DNA from: Jiangella anatolica
Lineage (GTDB): Bacteria > Actinomycetota > Actinomycetes > Jiangellales > Jiangellaceae
Assembly (NCBI RefSeq): GCF_003236295.1
Contig: NZ_POTW01000017.1
Location: forward strand, 1 to 64,000
Direction of reading: 5' to 3'
DNA length: 64,000 nucleotides
Below, one piece after another: positions 6,812-15,347 of the stretch. The notes under the pieces are model-generated. The model did no database searches and had not been told where the DNA came from. It saw only the letters and a list, made by a program, of their open reading frames with translations. Position numbers and translations under genes: made by a program. Every line of letters starts with the position of its first letter. Position 1 is the first letter of the stretch.

Positions 6812-9727
6812 TCACGGGCGCCGCGCGGTCGCGAACTGGCCGAGCAGCTCATCGGCCCACCGGGTGCGGGCGTTCCCGGCCAGGTCGATCAGCCGGGACG
6901 CCTCCTCGACGCAGGCGTCCTCGCTCGCGGCGTCACCCGTGGCGCGGTGCGCGTGGGCCAGCTCGGCCAGCGCCTCGCAGGTCGTCTGGACGTCCTGCAC
7001 GCCCGTCTCGGCCAGCCGCCGCAGCGCTTCGGCGGCGCTCTGCCGGCCGTCCTCGCCCGCCAGCCGGCGCGCCCTGGCCAGCAGGACGGCCGACTGGGCC
7101 GTCAGCCGGACCGAGCGCAGCTCGCGGGCTGTCGCGAGTGCCGCCCGGGCCGGCGCGATCGCCGCGCCCGGCTCACCGGCCGCGAGCCGGGCGTGGGCCT
7201 CGATCTTGGCGGCCTCGTACCCCTCGTACGAGCCCGGCTCGTGGGCGTGCCGCTCCCTGGCGGCCGCCAACGTGCTCGACGCGCCGTCGGCGTCACCGTC
7301 GCGCGCGAGGAGATAGGCCAGGTTGCGCAGGGTGTGGGCACGCAGCACGAGCGGCAGCGCGTCCCCGGTGTCGATGCAGCGGCGCATCACCGCGACGGCG
7401 GCCGGGTAGTCGCCCGAGCGGCCGTGCAGGAGCGCGAGGTTGTTCAGCAGGGCGGCCTCGCCGTAGCGGTCGCCGAGCCGCCGCCAGGCGGCGATCGCCT
7501 GCTCGGCGGCCTCGTGCGCCTCGGCCAGCCGGCCCTGGTCGGCCAGGGCGGAGGCGAGGTTGTGCCGCGCCGCGGCCAGGAAGTGCTCCGCGCCCGGCGG
7601 CAGCGGGGTCGTGGTGACCACCCGCAGCAGGCCGGCGGACACTTCGTGCGCGGTGCAGCAGTCGGTGACGACGGTGTCGAAGTGGACGGCCAGCGCCGCG
7701 GCCTCGACGGCGCGGTCGTCGTCGCCCGAGCTCAGGCCGTCGCGGGCGAGGCCGACGAACAGGGCGCCGCGCGGATGCACCCAGGCGTGCACGTCGGCGC
7801 GGTCGCCGAACGTGGCGCCGTCGGTCTCCTCGGAGTCGACGACGGCGGCGACGAGCGGATGGTGGGGGCGGTCGCCGGGCCGCAGCCGATCGCGCGCGTT
7901 GGCCAGCGACGCGAGCGCCTGGCGCAGGACCCGGCGGGCGCCGGCCGGATCGGTGCGCGCCGGATCGTCGCGCAGGTAGCTGCCGATGAGGCCGTGCCAG
8001 CCGTAGCAGTCCGGTGTCGCTGGCTCCAGCAGCCGCACGTCGCACAGCCGTTCCAGCAGGTCGCGGGCCTCGGCGCGGCCGGACTGCCAGAGCACGGCCG
8101 CGGACTCGACGTCGACGAGGTCGGCCGGCAGCGTGCCCAGGGCGCGGAACCGGGCCTCGTCGGACGGATCGAGCAGGCCGGTGGTCGCGTCGAGCGCCGC
8201 CCGTACCGAGTGACCGCCCAGCCGCAGCTCCGCCAGCCGGCCGGGCCCGGCGAGCCGGTCGCGCAGATGGGCGAGCGGCCAGGCCGGCCGGGTGGCCAGC
8301 CGCCCGCCGACGATCAGCAGCGCCAGCGGCGAGCCGGCGCACGCCTCGACGATCGCGGCCGCCGCTTCGGGCTCGGCGGCGAGCCGGTCCGCACCGGCCA
8401 GCGTCGCCAGGAGCTCGTGCGACTCCGTGGCCGAGATGAGGTCGAGGTCGAGCGACAGGTTCGCCGGCACGGTCAGGCGCCGGCGGGTGGTCGCCAGGAC
8501 GGCGCACTCGCCGGCGCCGGGGAGCAGCGCGGTGACCTGCTCGGCCGACTGTGCGTCGTCGATGACGATGAGCAGCCGCCGCCGCGCGCAGACGGACCGG
8601 AACAGCGTCGCCCGGTCGGCCGGCGACGCCGGGATGTCGGCGGTCGCCGTGCCGAGGTCGCGCAGGAACGCGCCGAGCACGTCGTGTGGCGGGACCGCCG
8701 CGCCACCCCTCGTCCCCTCGGCGAACAGCTGCCCGTCGGGGAAGCGGGCCCGCGCCCGGTGCGCGGCCTCGATCACCGTCGTCGTCTTTCCGACGCCGGC
8801 CTGGCCCGACACGACGGCGAGGCGGACCCGGTCGGCCGGGCGGTCCAGCAGCGCGGCCAGCGCCGCCAGCTCGCGCCGCCGTCCGACGAACGCCGGCGAG
8901 CCGGCCGGCAGCTGGGCCGGCGGCCCGGCCGCCGGCGATGTGGCCTGAGGGCCCGGCACGGCCGGCCGGGCGGACGGCGTGGGCGCGAGCAGCTCCGGGT
9001 CGGCGGCGAGCATCCGCTGGTGCAGCTGCGTCGCCTCGGCGCCGGGGTCGATGCCGAGGTCGTCGCGCAGCACGGCGACCAGACGGGCGAACGTCGCGAG
9101 CGCCTCGCCCTGCTGACCGGTGCGATACAGCGCGAGCATCAGGTGGCACCAGGTGCGCTCCCGCCACGGATGCTCCGTCGTCAGCCGCCGCAGCGACGCG
9201 ATGAACGCGTCGTCGAGCTCGCCGGCCAGCAGCCGCACCTCGTTGCGCCGCTCGACCACGCTGAGCACCTCGTCGAGCAGCGCCGACGCCTCGGCGTCGA
9301 CGAGCCGCGGCGCGGCCAGGCCCGACAGGGGAGTGCCGGTGCAGAGCCCGAGCGCCTCCGTCAGCGTCGCCAGCTCCGCCCGGGCCGACCCGGCGCCGGC
9401 GGCCACGAGGCGGCGGAAGCGGTGCAGATCCACCTGGTCCGGCGCGAGGTCCAGCCGCAGCCCGTCGCCGTAGGCGAGCACCGCCTCGCGGCCGAGCACG
9501 TCGCGCAGCCGGGACGCGTACGTCTGGATCGCCCGGCGCGAGTTCGCCGGCAGCTCCGCCTCCGACCAGAGCAGCTCGGTGATCGCGCCGTAGGAGACCG
9601 GCGTGTTCAGCCGGAGCGCGAGCGCCGCCAGCAGCGCGGCGGGACGGCGGGCCAGCGGCACGGGCTCCGTGCCCAGGAGCACCTCGACCGGGCCCAGCAG
9701 CCGTACGAAGACTTCCTGCTGGGGCAC
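6812..9727 (-). CDS. AfsR/SARP-family regulator with NB-ARC and TPR domains
   Basis: 971 residues, the full AfsR-like architecture. Residues 1-95 form an OmpR-type winged helix (starts RLLGPVEVLLG; recognition region in RRAIQTYASRLRDVLG). A bacterial transcriptional activation domain follows to about 250. The NB-ARC ATPase has Walker A GQAGVGKTT near residue 310 and Walker B RLLIVIDDAQ near 385. The C-terminal third is a TPR superhelix. Such proteins activate secondary metabolism or developmental genes by binding heptamer direct repeats. No biosynthetic cluster is nearby, so the target is unknown; the 11-bp repeats before the neighbouring secreted-protein gene are one candidate. The start is GTG. 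Confidence 0.9.
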   Translation of the reverse strand: MPQQEVFVRLLGPVEVLLGTEPVPLARRPAALLAALALRLNTPVSYGAITELLWSEAELPANSRRAIQTYASRLRDVLGREAVLAYGDGLRLDLAPDQVDLHRFRRLVAAGAGSARAELATLTEALGLCTGTPLSGLAAPRLVDAEASALLDEVLSVVERRNEVRLLAGELDDAFIASLRRLTTEHPWRERTWCHLMLALYRTGQQGEALATFARLVAVLRDDLGIDPGAEATQLHQRMLAADPELLAPTPSARPAVPGPQATSPAAGPPAQLPAGSPAFVGRRRELAALAALLDRPADRVRLAVVSGQAGVGKTTTVIEAAHRARARFPDGQLFAEGTRGGAAVPPHDVLGAFLRDLGTATADIPASPADRATLFRSVCARRRLLIVIDDAQSAEQVTALLPGAGECAVLATTRRRLTVPANLSLDLDLISATESHELLATLAGADRLAAEPEAAAAIVEACAGSPLALLIVGGRLATRPAWPLAHLRDRLAGPGRLAELRLGGHSVRAALDATTGLLDPSDEARFRALGTLPADLVDVESAAVLWQSGRAEARDLLERLCDVRLLEPATPDCYGWHGLIGSYLRDDPARTDPAGARRVLRQALASLANARDRLRPGDRPHHPLVAAVVDSEETDGATFGDRADVHAWVHPRGALFVGLARDGLSSGDDDRAVEAAALAVHFDTVVTDCCTAHEVSAGLLRVVTTTPLPPGAEHFLAAARHNLASALADQGRLAEAHEAAEQAIAAWRRLGDRYGEAALLNNLALLHGRSGDYPAAVAVMRRCIDTGDALPLVLRAHTLRNLAYLLARDGDADGASSTLAAARERHAHEPGSYEGYEAAKIEAHARLAAGEPGAAIAPARAALATARELRSVRLTAQSAVLLARARRLAGEDGRQSAAEALRRLAETGVQDVQTTCEALAELAHAHRATGDAASEDACVEEASRLIDLAGNARTRWADELLGQFATARRP

Positions 9728-9749
9728 GGGTCGAGGCTACCGGCCGGGT

Positions 9750-9784
9750 GGCGCCGCCCGCTGACGTTGTCCGCGGGCGGCGCC
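9750..9784 (-). terminator. Perfect 12-bp GC hairpin, likely terminator
   Basis: GGCGCCGCCCGC (9750-9761) pairs perfectly with GCGGGCGGCGCC (9773-9784) across an 11-nt loop. It starts 7 nt after the stop codon of the propeller-lectin gene and ends before the AfsR-like start, so it probably separates the two transcripts. There is no U-tract, as is usual in high-GC actinobacteria. Confidence 0.6.
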
Positions 9785-9791
9785 GCCGGGG

Positions 9792-11894
9792 CTACTGGAT
9801 GCCCTCGCGCGTCAGCCGCCACTGCTGGCACTGGCACGAGCCGCTGGTCTGCTGCTGCGCGACGGCGCCGTCGGCGGTCGAGCTGCCGGCGATCTCCAGG
9901 CTCTTCCCGCTGTTGGCGTTGGCCAGCCGCCACCAGCCGCCGCTGAGCAACGTCGGCACCCAGGTCTGGGTGGCGTGGCCGGTCGGGCCCCACTGCACGG
10001 CCTGGACGCCGTCACCCAGCGCGGCGCCCGGGATCTCCAGCAGCTTGCCGCTGTTGTTGTTCGCCAGCTGGATGCCGCCGGTCACGGTGCGCAGGTTCCA
10101 CACCTGGGTGGCGTGGTTCGTGTCGCCCCACTGGCCGGCGCCGGCGCCGTCGGTCGTCAGCGCCGAGAGGATCTCCAGGAACTTCCCGCTGGTCCGGTTG
10201 ACGACGCGGAACTGCGGGTCCAGCGGCGCCGACGTCCGGTAGACGTGCAGGACGTCGAGCTCGGCGAACGACGTCGCCTTGGTGAAGCTGATCGTGTTGA
10301 CGCCGGCGTTGAGGTTCACCGTGTGCTGGGCCCACAGGTAGCGGCCCCAGTCCACCGTCGGCGGGTAGGAGATGGTCGTCGCCGATCCGCCGTTGACGCT
10401 GACGGAGTGCGTGCTGGTGGCGCCCATCCCGTTGGCGTACCGCACGTTCAGCCGGTACGACCCGGCGGCCGGCGCCCGGACGGTGAACGTCACCGAGCTG
10501 CCGGCGTTGTTGATGTTGCCGACCTTCTGCCCGTTCGACGCGTCGTGGTGGGTGACGAGCGACGCGTCGGCCCGCGCCGCGCGCTCGGCCTCGTACTGCT
10601 GCGCGTCCAGCGGGATGGTCCCGACGCGGACGTCGTTGTAGGTGGTCGACGGGTTCTCGACGTTGGACGCGTGCACGAGCGTACGCCCGTCGACGCTGGT
10701 GTCGAAGCCCTGCGCGAAGCCGCTGAACGCGCCGCCCTGCGTGTCGGTGGAGTCGTAGGTGACGGCGTACGGCAGCCGCTCCCACGGGCCCTCGCCGAGG
10801 TTGTAGTTGACGTAGAAGTTCTGGCCGGTGTTGATGTTCCCGCCGGCGTCCAGCGACCACTTCGACGACACGATCACCATGCCCTTCGGCCCGCCGCCGG
10901 GCACCCACTTCACGAACGGCGACGACCCGATGCCGCGGCCGTCGGCCAGCCGGACCGGCGTGCCGATGCTGGACTCCGGGCTCCAGCTCAGCCCGTCGGG
11001 GGAGATCTTGTAGTAGACCGGCGCGGTGTTCTGGCTCAGGCTCGGCCGGTTGACCACCTCGAACGTCGCCAGGTAGCGGCCGTCGGGCAGCTTGGTGACG
11101 GTGATCATGCCGGGCCGGTCGTTCGTGCCGGCCGGCGCGGACACGTTGACCAGCGGCCCCCACGTCAGCCCGCCGTCGGTCGAGCGCCGGTACGACACGG
11201 CCTGCAGCACGCCGTTCGGCTTCTGCCGCTCGTCGGAGAAGTAGGCGACGAGGCCGCCCTGGCCGTCGACGGCCAGCGCCGGCTCCCAGACGGTCGTCGT
11301 GGTGGACGTCGGGCTGGGGTCGTAGACCGCCGGCCCGCCGGTGTCGATGGTGCTGAGGTAGGTCCAGGTGACGCCTGCGTCCTGGCTCTTGTAGACGATC
11401 AGCCGGCTGCTGGAGCGGTCCGCCGGCATGATCATCCCGGTCAGCAGGATGGTGCCGGCCGGCAGCGAGCCGACCTGCTGCGGCAGCTCGTACAGGAACG
11501 GCTGCGCGGTGCGGGTCAGCGTCGGGAAGGTGGTGCTCGGCGCGACGTCGGCGATCTTGCTCCAGCTGGTGCCGCCGTCGGTGCTGCGGTGGATGGGATA
11601 GACCTGCACGCCGCCGACCAGCACCAGCTGGTCGAACGTCACCAGCTGGGTGCCGTTGGCGGCGCCGTTGTGCTTGAGCGTGATCACCTTCGGGTAGGTG
11701 GTGCCGACCGGGCGATTGCCCTCGGGGTCGAACGAGGTGCCGGCGGCGGGTGAGTAGACGAGCGCGCCGTTGCCGGTGGTGACGGCGGTGGCGACGGGGT
11801 CGGGCGCGGCCGTGAGGGCGGTCGCGGCGAGTGCGGCGACGGCGGCCAGTGCGGCCAGCGCGCGGCGGCGTGGGGTGCGGGCATCGGTGGACAT
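9792..11894 (-). CDS. Secreted sialidase-fold (GH93-like?) enzyme with CBM and ricin-type lectin domains
   Basis: 700 residues. A signal peptide (PRRRALAAL then Ala-rich core) is followed by a six-bladed-propeller-type region (about 40-420) with Asp-box-like segments (STDGGTSWS, SQDAGVTWT, STDGGLTWG). Then comes a CBM6/35-like beta-sandwich (about 425-560, starts YEAERA) and a ricin-type beta-trefoil (about 565-700) with three QxW motifs (TQVW, TQTW, CQQW). The propeller plus its place in an arabinosidase regulon suggests a GH93 exo-1,5-arabinanase, but this is inferred; a sialidase or other exo-glycosidase is possible. I chose the ATG at 11894 because a GGAGAG Shine-Dalgarno precedes it. Two LacI-type operators lie 32-69 bp upstream. 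Confidence 0.8.
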   Translation of the reverse strand: MSTDARTPRRRALAALAAVAALAATALTAAPDPVATAVTTGNGALVYSPAAGTSFDPEGNRPVGTTYPKVITLKHNGAANGTQLVTFDQLVLVGGVQVYPIHRSTDGGTSWSKIADVAPSTTFPTLTRTAQPFLYELPQQVGSLPAGTILLTGMIMPADRSSSRLIVYKSQDAGVTWTYLSTIDTGGPAVYDPSPTSTTTTVWEPALAVDGQGGLVAYFSDERQKPNGVLQAVSYRRSTDGGLTWGPLVNVSAPAGTNDRPGMITVTKLPDGRYLATFEVVNRPSLSQNTAPVYYKISPDGLSWSPESSIGTPVRLADGRGIGSSPFVKWVPGGGPKGMVIVSSKWSLDAGGNINTGQNFYVNYNLGEGPWERLPYAVTYDSTDTQGGAFSGFAQGFDTSVDGRTLVHASNVENPSTTYNDVRVGTIPLDAQQYEAERAARADASLVTHHDASNGQKVGNINNAGSSVTFTVRAPAAGSYRLNVRYANGMGATSTHSVSVNGGSATTISYPPTVDWGRYLWAQHTVNLNAGVNTISFTKATSFAELDVLHVYRTSAPLDPQFRVVNRTSGKFLEILSALTTDGAGAGQWGDTNHATQVWNLRTVTGGIQLANNNSGKLLEIPGAALGDGVQAVQWGPTGHATQTWVPTLLSGGWWRLANANSGKSLEIAGSSTADGAVAQQQTSGSCQCQQWRLTREGIQ

Positions 11895-11925
11895 GACTCT
11901 CCTCGAGACGGGGCGGGCACAGTCA

Positions 11926-11937
11926 TGCAACGTTGTA
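11926..11937. promoter_or_regulatory. LacI-type operator O1
   Basis: TGCAACGTTGTA, core CAACGTTG, an almost perfect palindrome 32 bp upstream of the secreted-enzyme start. It has the CG-centred layout of LacI-family sites and the same core as two other sites in this locus. Confidence 0.75.
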
Positions 11938-11951
11938 CGAGTGAATGCTCG

Positions 11952-11963
11952 TACAACGTTGTA
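11952..11963. promoter_or_regulatory. LacI-type operator O2
   Basis: TACAACGTTGTA, a perfect 12-bp palindrome, 26 bp centre-to-centre from O1. It lies between the secreted enzyme and the divergent LacI gene, so it could control both directions. Confidence 0.8.
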
Positions 11964-12027
11964 ACACCGGTGTCGATCAGCACCCTAGGGTTGGGTCGGC
12001 GCCGGTGTCAACGGCTACCGTGTGGTC

Positions 12028-13038
12028 ATGACAGCGACGCTGCGTGATGTCGCCCGGCTCGCGGGCGTGTCGTTCAAGACTGTGTCGAACGTGGTCAACG
12101 ACCATCCGTACGTCTCCGACACCACTCGCGCCAAGGTGCAGGCGGCCATCGACGAGCTCGGCTACCGGCCGAACCGGCAGGCGCGCAGCCTGCGCTCCGG
12201 CCGCACCGGCGCCATCGGCCTGGCCGTGCCTGAACTGAGCCTCGCGTACTTCGCCCAGCTCGCCGACGAGGTCATCAACGCCGCCGAGAAGCGCGACGTC
12301 GTCGTCGTCATCGAGCAGACCGGCGGCGACCGGCGGCGCGAGCTGGACGTGCTGTCGGGGTCGCGGCGCCAGCTCACCGACGGGCTGCTGTTCAGCCCGC
12401 TCGGCCTGGGCAACGACGAGGGTGACCTGCTCGCCGTCGACTTCCCGCTGGTGCTGCTCGGCGAGCGGATCTTCGACGGCCCGGTCGACCACGTCACGAT
12501 GGAGAACGTCGACGCCGCCCGCGCCGCCACCGACCACCTGATCGGCCTCGGCCGGCGCCGGATCGCCGTCATCGGCGCGCACGAGGGCGAGGTGATCGGC
12601 TCGGCCGGGCTGCGGCTGCACGGCTACCGGGCCGCGCTCGAGGCGCACGGGCTGCCCTTCGACAAGGCGCTGATCGTCGACGCCGGCCCGTGGCACCGGT
12701 TCAACGGCGCCGAGGCGATGCGCGCGCTGCTCGAGCGCGGCGTCGAGTTCGACGCGGTGTTCGCGCTCAACGACGAACTCGCGCTGGGCGCGCTGCGGGT
12801 CATGCAGGAGCAGGGCGTCCGGGTGCCGGCCGACGTCGCGATCATCGGCTTCGACGACGTCGACGAGGGCAAGTACTCGCTGCCCAGCCTGAGCACCGTC
12901 GATCCCGGCCGGCGCGAGATCGCCCGGCTCGCCGTCGAGGTGCTGCTCGACCGCATCGAGAAGGGCCCGGAGGAGCCGCGGCGGGAGCTGCGCTCGGGCT
13001 ACCGCATCGTCGAGCGGGAGTCGACCCAGCCGGGCTGA
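12028..13038 (+). CDS. LacI-family transcriptional repressor
   Basis: 336 residues. The first 60 form the helix-turn-helix and hinge (TLRDVARLAGVS, KTVSNVVNDH, GYRPNRQARSLRSGRTGAIGL); the rest is a periplasmic-binding-protein-like ligand domain ending IGFDDVDEGKYSLPSLSTVD, typical for sugar-responsive repressors. It stands between the secreted propeller-lectin enzyme and the sugar ABC operon, both of which carry CAACGTTG palindromes, so it is very likely their local repressor with an arabino-oligosaccharide or arabinose-derived inducer (inferred). The ATG at 12028 is preferred; an in-frame GTG lies 6 nt upstream and no Shine-Dalgarno is seen, so translation may be leaderless. Confidence 0.92.
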   Translation: MTATLRDVARLAGVSFKTVSNVVNDHPYVSDTTRAKVQAAIDELGYRPNRQARSLRSGRTGAIGLAVPELSLAYFAQLADEVINAAEKRDVVVVIEQTGGDRRRELDVLSGSRRQLTDGLLFSPLGLGNDEGDLLAVDFPLVLLGERIFDGPVDHVTMENVDAARAATDHLIGLGRRRIAVIGAHEGEVIGSAGLRLHGYRAALEAHGLPFDKALIVDAGPWHRFNGAEAMRALLERGVEFDAVFALNDELALGALRVMQEQGVRVPADVAIIGFDDVDEGKYSLPSLSTVDPGRREIARLAVEVLLDRIEKGPEEPRRELRSGYRIVERESTQPG

Positions 13039-13045
13039 GCCCGGC

Positions 13046-13074
13046 TTGACATCCGTTGGCGTGTTCCGCATCCT
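13046..13074 (+). promoter_or_regulatory. Promoter of the sugar ABC operon, candidate
   Basis: TTGACA at 13046-13051 is a perfect -35; 17 bp later the best -10 is weak (CATCCT, 13069-13074). The LacI-type operator starts 6 bp downstream, where it would block the initiating polymerase. Confidence 0.5.
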
Positions 13075-13079
13075 GACTC

Positions 13080-13093
13080 TTACAACGTTGTAA
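13080..13093. promoter_or_regulatory. LacI-type operator O3
   Basis: TTACAACGTTGTAA, a perfect 14-bp palindrome 36 bp upstream of the ABC binding-protein start. Same core as O1 and O2, and the best-conserved of the three. Confidence 0.85.
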
Positions 13094-13128
13094 GGTCATG
13101 AACGTCTCACTGTGGAGAAGGAACAGAC

Positions 13129-14397
13129 ATGACACGCAACCGCCTTCCTTTGGGCCTCGTCCTCGCCCTGGCCATCGGGCTGACGGCCTGTGGCAGCGAC
13201 GACGACTCCGGCGGCGCGTCCGCCGACGGCCCGGTCGAGCTCACCTTCTGGCACGGGTACACCGAGGCCGACGGCGACGTGCTCGAGCAGCTCGTGGACG
13301 ACTTCAACGCCTCGCAGGACGAGGTCGTGATCAGCACCGAGATCAACCCGTGGGACGTCATCGACGACACGCTGCTGCCGGCGCTGTCGGCCGGCAACGG
13401 GCCGGACATCGTCGCGATGCCGGCCGAGCGGCTGCCTGTCTACGCCGACCGCGGCGCGTTCGTCGAGCTGGACGACTTCTACGACGACGCCGAGAGCAAC
13501 GCCGCCGAGCTGAACCCCGGCGCCGTCGAGATGGTGACGGTCGACGGGACCCGCTACGGCGTGCCGACCGGCTTCGTGCCGCTGGCGATGTTCTACAACA
13601 AGGCGCTGTTCGAGTCGGCCGGCATCACCGAGCCGCCGGCCACCTGGGACGACTGGGTCGAGACGGCCAAGGCGCTCACCGTCGACCAGAACGGCGACGG
13701 CACGCCGGAGCAGTACGGCGCGGCCATCCCCGACCACGCGACCGTCGCCAACGGCGTCTGGCCGAGCCTCTTCTACGGCGGCGGCGGCGACATCGTCGAG
13801 GGCGGCACGGACGTCGTCATCGACTCGCCGGAGAACCGGGCGACGTTGGAGTACTGGTACCAGGCGATCGCCGTGGACAAGATCTCGCCGACCGGCGTCG
13901 ACGGCATCGCCGGCGACGGGCTGTTCAGCAGCGGCAAGGCCGCGATGTACCTGGGCGGGCCGTGGATGGCGTCGATCTCGGAGGAGAACGGCATCGACTA
14001 CGGCATCGCGCCGGTGCCGGCCGGGCCGGAGGCGCAGGCGGCGTCGGCGATCGGCGTCTCGATGGCGATCACCGAGCAGGCCGATGACGACGCGGTCGAG
14101 GCGGCGGAGCAGTTCTTCAGCTTCTTCCTCGACCAGGACAACGCGGTGACGTGGTCGCTGGGCTCGGGCTGGCCGCCGCTGCGCACCGACGTCCCCGCTG
14201 ACGCCGTCGCGGAGAACCCGGTGGTCGCGGCGCTGACCGAGCAGGCCGAGTTCGGCCGGCCGCTGCTGCCCGGCGTCGTGAACAGCGTCGACGTCCTGAC
14301 GGCGATCGACGAGCTGACGCAGCGGGCGATGGCCGGCGAGGACATCGGCGGGCTGCTGTCCGAGGCGCAGGCCGCGATCGAGACGGCCGTCGGGTAG
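13129..14397 (+). CDS. Sugar ABC transporter substrate-binding lipoprotein
   Basis: 422 residues. A lipoprotein signal peptide ends in LTAC with the lipidated cysteine at position 21, followed by an acidic Gly/Ser linker. The mature part is a family-1 extracellular solute-binding protein (LTFWHGYTEADG near the start, GVPTGFVPLAMFYNKALFE in the middle, GGPWMASI later). It would catch an oligosaccharide, probably arabino-oligosaccharide, and deliver it to the two permeases encoded just downstream. A strong GGAGAAGGA lies before the ATG. No ATPase gene is in the operon, so it would depend on a shared MsiK-like ATPase encoded elsewhere. Confidence 0.93.
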   Translation: MTRNRLPLGLVLALAIGLTACGSDDDSGGASADGPVELTFWHGYTEADGDVLEQLVDDFNASQDEVVISTEINPWDVIDDTLLPALSAGNGPDIVAMPAERLPVYADRGAFVELDDFYDDAESNAAELNPGAVEMVTVDGTRYGVPTGFVPLAMFYNKALFESAGITEPPATWDDWVETAKALTVDQNGDGTPEQYGAAIPDHATVANGVWPSLFYGGGGDIVEGGTDVVIDSPENRATLEYWYQAIAVDKISPTGVDGIAGDGLFSSGKAAMYLGGPWMASISEENGIDYGIAPVPAGPEAQAASAIGVSMAITEQADDDAVEAAEQFFSFFLDQDNAVTWSLGSGWPPLRTDVPADAVAENPVVAALTEQAEFGRPLLPGVVNSVDVLTAIDELTQRAMAGEDIGGLLSEAQAAIETAVG

Positions 14398-14402
14398 GTC
14401 TC

Positions 14403-15347
14403 GTGTCGCTCACCGCACCACGACGGCGCTACCGGCCGCCCGCGCCACTGGGCGGGCGGCGGGTGGCGCCCGGGGGCCGCCGGCGCGGCGTCACCGCGCT
14501 GGGCTTCCTGGCCCCGGCCCTGCTGGTCCTCACCGTCTTCGTCGGCTGGCCCATGGTGTCGGCGCTGCGGACGTCGTTCACCGACGCCAGCGGCTTCGGC
14601 GACGCCGAGTGGGTCGGGTTCGACAACTACGTCCAGGTGTTCACCGACCCCGACCTGCTCAACGCCGTCACCAACACGCTCTGGTACACGGTGCTGTTCA
14701 CGCCGACGGCGGTGGTCGCGGCGCTGGCGCTCGCGCTTGTGCTGAACAGTCCGGCGCTGCCGTTCCGCGGCTTCTTCCGCACCGCGCTGTTCCTGCCGTT
14801 CGTCGTGTCGCTGGCCGTTGCGGCCTACGCGTGGACGTACCTGATCGACCCGCAGGTCGGGCTGCTCAACCACTGGCTGAGCGGGCTCGGGCTGCAACTG
14901 GGGAACGTCCTGGAGGACCCGCAGCTGGCGATGCCGGCGGTCGCGCTGGTCGCGGTGTGGAAGAACTTCGGCTTTTACCTGGTGATCTTCCTGGCCGGGC
15001 TGCAGGACATCCCCGGCTCGCTGTACGAGGCGGCCAAGGTCGACGGCGCCGGCGTGTGGCGTCGCTTCACCAACGTGACGCTGCCGCTGCTGTCGAACAC
15101 GCTGGCGTTCGTGCTGGTGTTCGCGATGATCGCGGCGCTGCAGGCGTTCGACCAGATCTACGTCATGACCGGCGGCGGGCCGTACGGCAACACCCAGACC
15201 ATCGTCATGGAGATCTACGAGTCCGGCTTCCGCAAGCTGGAGCTGGGCTTCGCGTCGGCGCTGTCGTACGTGCTGCTGATCGCGACGCTGCTGCTCAGCG
15301 TCGTGCAGTTCGTGTTCTTCGGCCGCCGGGAAAGGGATGCCCAGTGA
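14403..15347 (+). CDS. Sugar ABC transporter permease, MalF type
   Basis: 314 residues with six predicted membrane helices after a basic Gly/Arg-rich N-terminus. The cytoplasmic EAA loop reads YEAAKVDGAGVWRRF, the contact site for the ATPase. The GTG start is 5 nt after the binding-protein stop, and the end overlaps the next permease by 4 nt, so the two are translationally coupled. Confidence 0.92.
   Translation: MSLTAPRRRYRPPAPLGGRRVAPGGRRRGVTALGFLAPALLVLTVFVGWPMVSALRTSFTDASGFGDAEWVGFDNYVQVFTDPDLLNAVTNTLWYTVLFTPTAVVAALALALVLNSPALPFRGFFRTALFLPFVVSLAVAAYAWTYLIDPQVGLLNHWLSGLGLQLGNVLEDPQLAMPAVALVAVWKNFGFYLVIFLAGLQDIPGSLYEAAKVDGAGVWRRFTNVTLPLLSNTLAFVLVFAMIAALQAFDQIYVMTGGGPYGNTQTIVMEIYESGFRKLELGFASALSYVLLIATLLLSVVQFVFFGRRERDAQ

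Noticed and set aside
6812-9727. AfsR-type regulator as a sign of an antibiotic gene cluster
   Set aside because: No polyketide, peptide or other biosynthetic core genes occur in the window; the DegT and AAC(3)-like genes lie in sugar-type contexts.
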